This document shows positions 61,401 through 64,000 of a DNA stretch of 64,000 nt, piece by piece. Within the stretch, counting starts at the first letter, position 1, and each line of letters begins with the position of its first letter. Both the position numbers and the translations under genes were made by a program. Location of the stretch: assembly GCF_937616625.2 (NCBI RefSeq), contig NC_065572.1, positions 37,599,653 through 37,663,652 on the forward strand. Direction: 5' to 3'. The DNA comes from Mercurialis annua. Its lineage: Eukaryota > Streptophyta > Magnoliopsida > Malpighiales > Euphorbiaceae. The notes below the pieces were generated by a model, which saw only the letters and a program-made list of their open reading frames with translations, was not told where the DNA came from and did no database searches.

Positions 61401-63334
61401 CTGAAATGTTTGGTTTTGTTTCGTAAAGTTTGTAAACGTTCGGCTTAAATCGCTAAAAAGGTAAAATATTTGGATTTGTTTCGTAACGTTTGTAAACTTT
61501 TGGCTTAAATTGCTAAAAAGGTGAAATGCTTGGATTTGTTTCGGAAAGTTTGTAAACTTTTGGCTTAAATTGCTTAAAAGGTGAATTGCTTGGATTTGTT
61601 TCGTAACGTTAGTAAACGTTTGGCTTAAATTGCTAAAAGGGTGAAATGCTTGGTTTTCTTTCGTAACGTTTGTAAAGGTTTGGTTTAAATCGCTAAAAAT
61701 GTGAAACGTTTGGATTTGTTTCGTAACGTTTTAAATGTTTTGTTTTGTTTCGTAACGTTTGTAAACGTTTTGCCTAAATCGCTAAAAAGGTGAAACGGTT
61801 GGATTTGTTTTGAACATTTGTAAACGTTTTGCTTAAATTGCTAAAAAGGTTAAACATTTTTATTTGTTTCATAACCTTTGTAATCTTTTGGCTTAAATCG
61901 CTAAAAAGGTGAAACGTTTGGATTTATTTCGTAACGTTTGTAAACGTTTGGCTTAAATCGCTATAAAGGTGAAACGTTTTGATTTGTTTCGTAACGTTCG
62001 GCTTTAATCGCTAAAAAGGGGAAACGTTTGGATTTCTTTAGTAACGTTTGTAAACATTAGGCATAAATAGCTAAAAAGGTGAAATGTTTGGATTTTTTCG
62101 TAACGTTTGTAAACGTTCGGCTTGAATCGCTAAAAATGTGAAACATTTGGATTTGTTTCGTAACGTTTGTAAACTTCTGGCTTAAATTGCTAAACAGGTG
62201 AAATGCTTGGATTTGTTTCGGAACGTTTTTAAACTTTTTGCTTAAATTGCTTAAAAGGTGAATTGCTTGGATTTGTTTCGTAACGTTTGTAAATGTTTGG
62301 CTTAAATTGCTAAAAGGGTGAAATGCTTGGTTTTGTTTCGTAACGTTTGTAAATGTTTGGCTTAAATTGCTAAAAATGTGAAACGCTTGGATTTGTTTCG
62401 TAACATTTGTTAACGTTTGCCTTAAATTGCTAAAAAGGTGAAACACTTGGATGTGTTTCTTAACATTTGTAAATGTTTGGCTTAAATTGCTAAAAAGGTG
62501 AAACGCTTTAATTTGTTACAAAATGTTTGTAAACGTTTGGCTTAAATTGCTAAAAAGGTTAAACATTTGTATTTGTTTCATAACCTTTGTAAATGTTTGG
62601 CATAAATTGCTGAAAAGGTGAAACGTTTGGATTTGTTTCGTAACTTTTGTAAAAGTTTGGCTTAAATCGCTAAAAAGGTGAAACGTTTGGATTTGTTTCG
62701 TAACCTTTGTAAACGTTTGGCTTAAATCGCTAAATAGGTGAAACATTTTGATTTGTTTCGTAGAGTTTATAAACGTTTGGCTTAAATTGCTAAAAAGGTA
62801 AAACACTTTGATTTGTTTCGTAGCGTTTGTAAACATTTGGCTTAAATGGCTTAAAAGGTGAAACGTTTGGATTTCTTTTGGCAGTGTTTGTAAACGTTTT
62901 GGTTAAATCGCTAAAAAGGGGAAACGTTTGGATTTGTTTCGTACCGTTTGTAAACGTTTGGCTTAAATCGCTAAAAATGTGAACGTTTGGATTTGTTGCG
63001 TAACGTTTTAAACGTTTGGTTTTGTTTCGTAACGTTTGTATAGGTTTGGCTTAAATCGCTAAAAATGTGAAACGTTTGGATTTGTTTCGTAACTTTTGTA
63101 AACGTTTGGCAGAAATCGCTAAAAAGGGGAAACGTTTGGATTTGTTTCGTTACTGTAATATCCCGTAAAATTTTAGATTTCATTTTCGATAATTTCCGAC
63201 AAGTTCCTGGTCGTTTTGAAGTAACTTGGATGTTAGCGGTTTGATCCTAATTGAGTTGGTTTGGGGTTGATTTTTGGTTCAACCATTTGTTTTTTTAAAT
63301 TAATTAAAAAGAAAAAAAAAATAAAATTTGGTGG

Positions 63335-63455
63335 ATTCCCGTTCGAGAATGTGGATTCTCGAACGAGAATCCACCCTTCCAGGCCTGGTCTCGTTCGAGA
63401 CCAGGGGTTCTCGAACGAGAACCATGCCCAAATGGGCTGTTCTCGTTCGAGAACA
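63335..63455 (+). promoter_or_regulatory. Array of five TCTCG-CGAGA palindromes in LTR 4
   Basis: Five palindromes with the core TCTCG(TT or AA)CGAGA: 63335-63350 (TT, one mismatch), 63351-63374 (AA, 11-bp arms), 63384-63405 (TT, 10-bp arms), 63406-63423 (AA, 8-bp arms), 63438-63455 (TT, 8-bp arms). The centre alternates TT, AA, TT, AA, TT. Another palindrome, GCCCAAATGGGC, lies at 63426-63437. TTCnnGAA, the minimal heat-shock element pair, occurs at 63342, 63356, 63408 and 63446. The array ends 67 bp before the TATA-like box. Confidence 0.85.
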
Positions 63456-63521
63456 ATGGCAGCCCATTGAACCCTTCCACTTAGCCCTTTTCGATCTCGT
63501 TTACGGCCCGCTTCCACTCGT

Positions 63522-63530
63522 TATTTAAAA
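63522..63530 (+). promoter_or_regulatory. TATA-like box of LTR 4
   Basis: TATTTAAAA, 121 bp before the donor GT at 63643. Confidence 0.65.
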
Positions 63531-63641
63531 GCGACTTCTAAACAGAAAACCTAGATCACGCTACAAACTAAACCTAGCCACTTTTCTTTCGTTCTTTCGC
63601 CGAGTATCGAAGCAGTTATCATCTTCCAAAGATCGCTGTTT

Positions 63642-63648
63642 GGTAAGT
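63642..63648 (+). other. Splice-donor match in LTR 4
   Basis: GGTAAGT at the same distance from the TATA-like box as in LTRs 1-3. The matching acceptor would lie beyond the window. Confidence 0.45.
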
Positions 63649-64000
63649 TTTCTGGTTTCTTTGATTTCCAGATTTTACCTTTGAACGATATTCCGTGTTT
63701 TTGATCGTTCTCTCTCGTTTCTAGATCGAAACTAATTCCATTTGATCTCAGACGTTCTAGACTCCCGTACCTTCGTTTCCCTATCTCGGTCTTGTCAAAC
63801 GGTACGTAATCGATCCCGTTTCAATCGCCGTACGGTTTCCGTTTTAAAGCTTTATAAATTCTGTTTTAAGTTTGTATGTTTACTGCCGTTGTTCTTAGAT
63901 CCTTAGATGGATTCTTACTCTCTATTACTTTAGTTTGAATGATTCTAAAGTCGGTTTTCATCAAAATTGTTGTCGTGATCGTAGCCAATTCGGATCCGTA

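Larger units (their letters stand above)
43945..63153 (+). repeat. Satellite B array (60-bp unit)
   Basis: About 320 tandem copies of a 60-bp unit in one orientation throughout. Order: CGTTTGGATTTGTTTCGTAA, CGTTTGTAAA, CGTTTGGCTTAAATCGCTAA, AAAGGTGAAA. Each unit holds the inverted repeat AACGTTTGTAAACGTT (7-bp arms, GT between) and three CGTTTG starts spaced 20, 10 and 30 bp. Length variants exist, such as a 31-bp extra piece with CAATCACTAAAAATTTG. AACG-to-AATG and ACG-to-ACA changes are very common, as from methylated CpG. No similarity to satellite A is visible, and no gene was found. Open frames of 20-codon repeats on the minus strand arise because 60 is a multiple of three. Confidence 0.95.
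63154..64000 (+). repeat. LTR 4, 5' part, cut by the window end
   Basis: Begins TGTAATATCCCG directly after a satellite B unit (GATTTGTTTCGTTAC). It has a palindrome array (63335-63455), TATA-like box (63522) and donor GGTAAGT (63642), the same layout as LTRs 1-3. It also shares the phrase AAACGGTACGTAA (about 63797) with LTRs 2 and 3. Whether it is a 5' LTR or a solo LTR cannot be told here, since its end lies outside the window. Confidence 0.85.

Noticed and set aside
43945..63153. Regular repeats as a CRISPR array
   Set aside because: Units are contiguous, diverged copies without unique spacers, in a plant retrotransposon context.

Overview
The window reads as plant nuclear heterochromatin, probably pericentromeric, and contains no intact host gene. 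About 46 of the 64 kb is tandem satellite DNA of two unrelated families. Most of the rest is decayed LTR retrotransposon of the Ty3/gypsy chromovirus type. The plant assignment rests on the Tekay-like chromodomain integrase, the primer binding site matching plant initiator tRNA-Met, and the TGTAAYAYCCC LTR ends. The species cannot be named from the sequence.

Layout. 1-17649: satellite A (99-bp unit, plus a recurrent 48-bp deletion module), in + orientation to about 4933, - orientation to about 17379, then + again. 17650-22342: a chromovirus truncated on its 5' side, starting inside RNase H and keeping a broken integrase with chromodomain and a complete 2.6-kb 3' LTR. 22343-31974: satellite A again, - orientation. 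31975-43944: a nest of retrotransposon pieces. It holds a non-coding 3' internal fragment with an LTR start, a coding remnant followed by a complete 2.9-kb LTR, and a 5'-truncated non-coding element with PBS, PPT and a 3.1-kb 3' LTR. 43945-63153: satellite B (60-bp unit, one orientation, about 320 copies). 63154-64000: the start of another LTR, cut by the window end.

How the pieces relate. The LTRs share termini, a TATA-like box and, 121-128 bp further on, a GGTAAGT splice-donor match. The three LTRs that are complete also share a branch-point/polypyrimidine/AG acceptor set 413-416 bp before the LTR end, so each looks like a gene-type promoter with an intron in its leader. Between the shared LTR start and the TATA box, each LTR instead carries its own palindromic or repeated motif array. 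Upstream of every PPT is a 7-bp stem-loop whose arms show a compensating change. Both satellites carry a short inverted repeat in each unit and show higher-order duplication. The change from satellite A to satellite B falls inside the retrotransposon nest.

All counts and alignments were done by eye; boundaries inside the satellites are good to roughly 10-50 bp.
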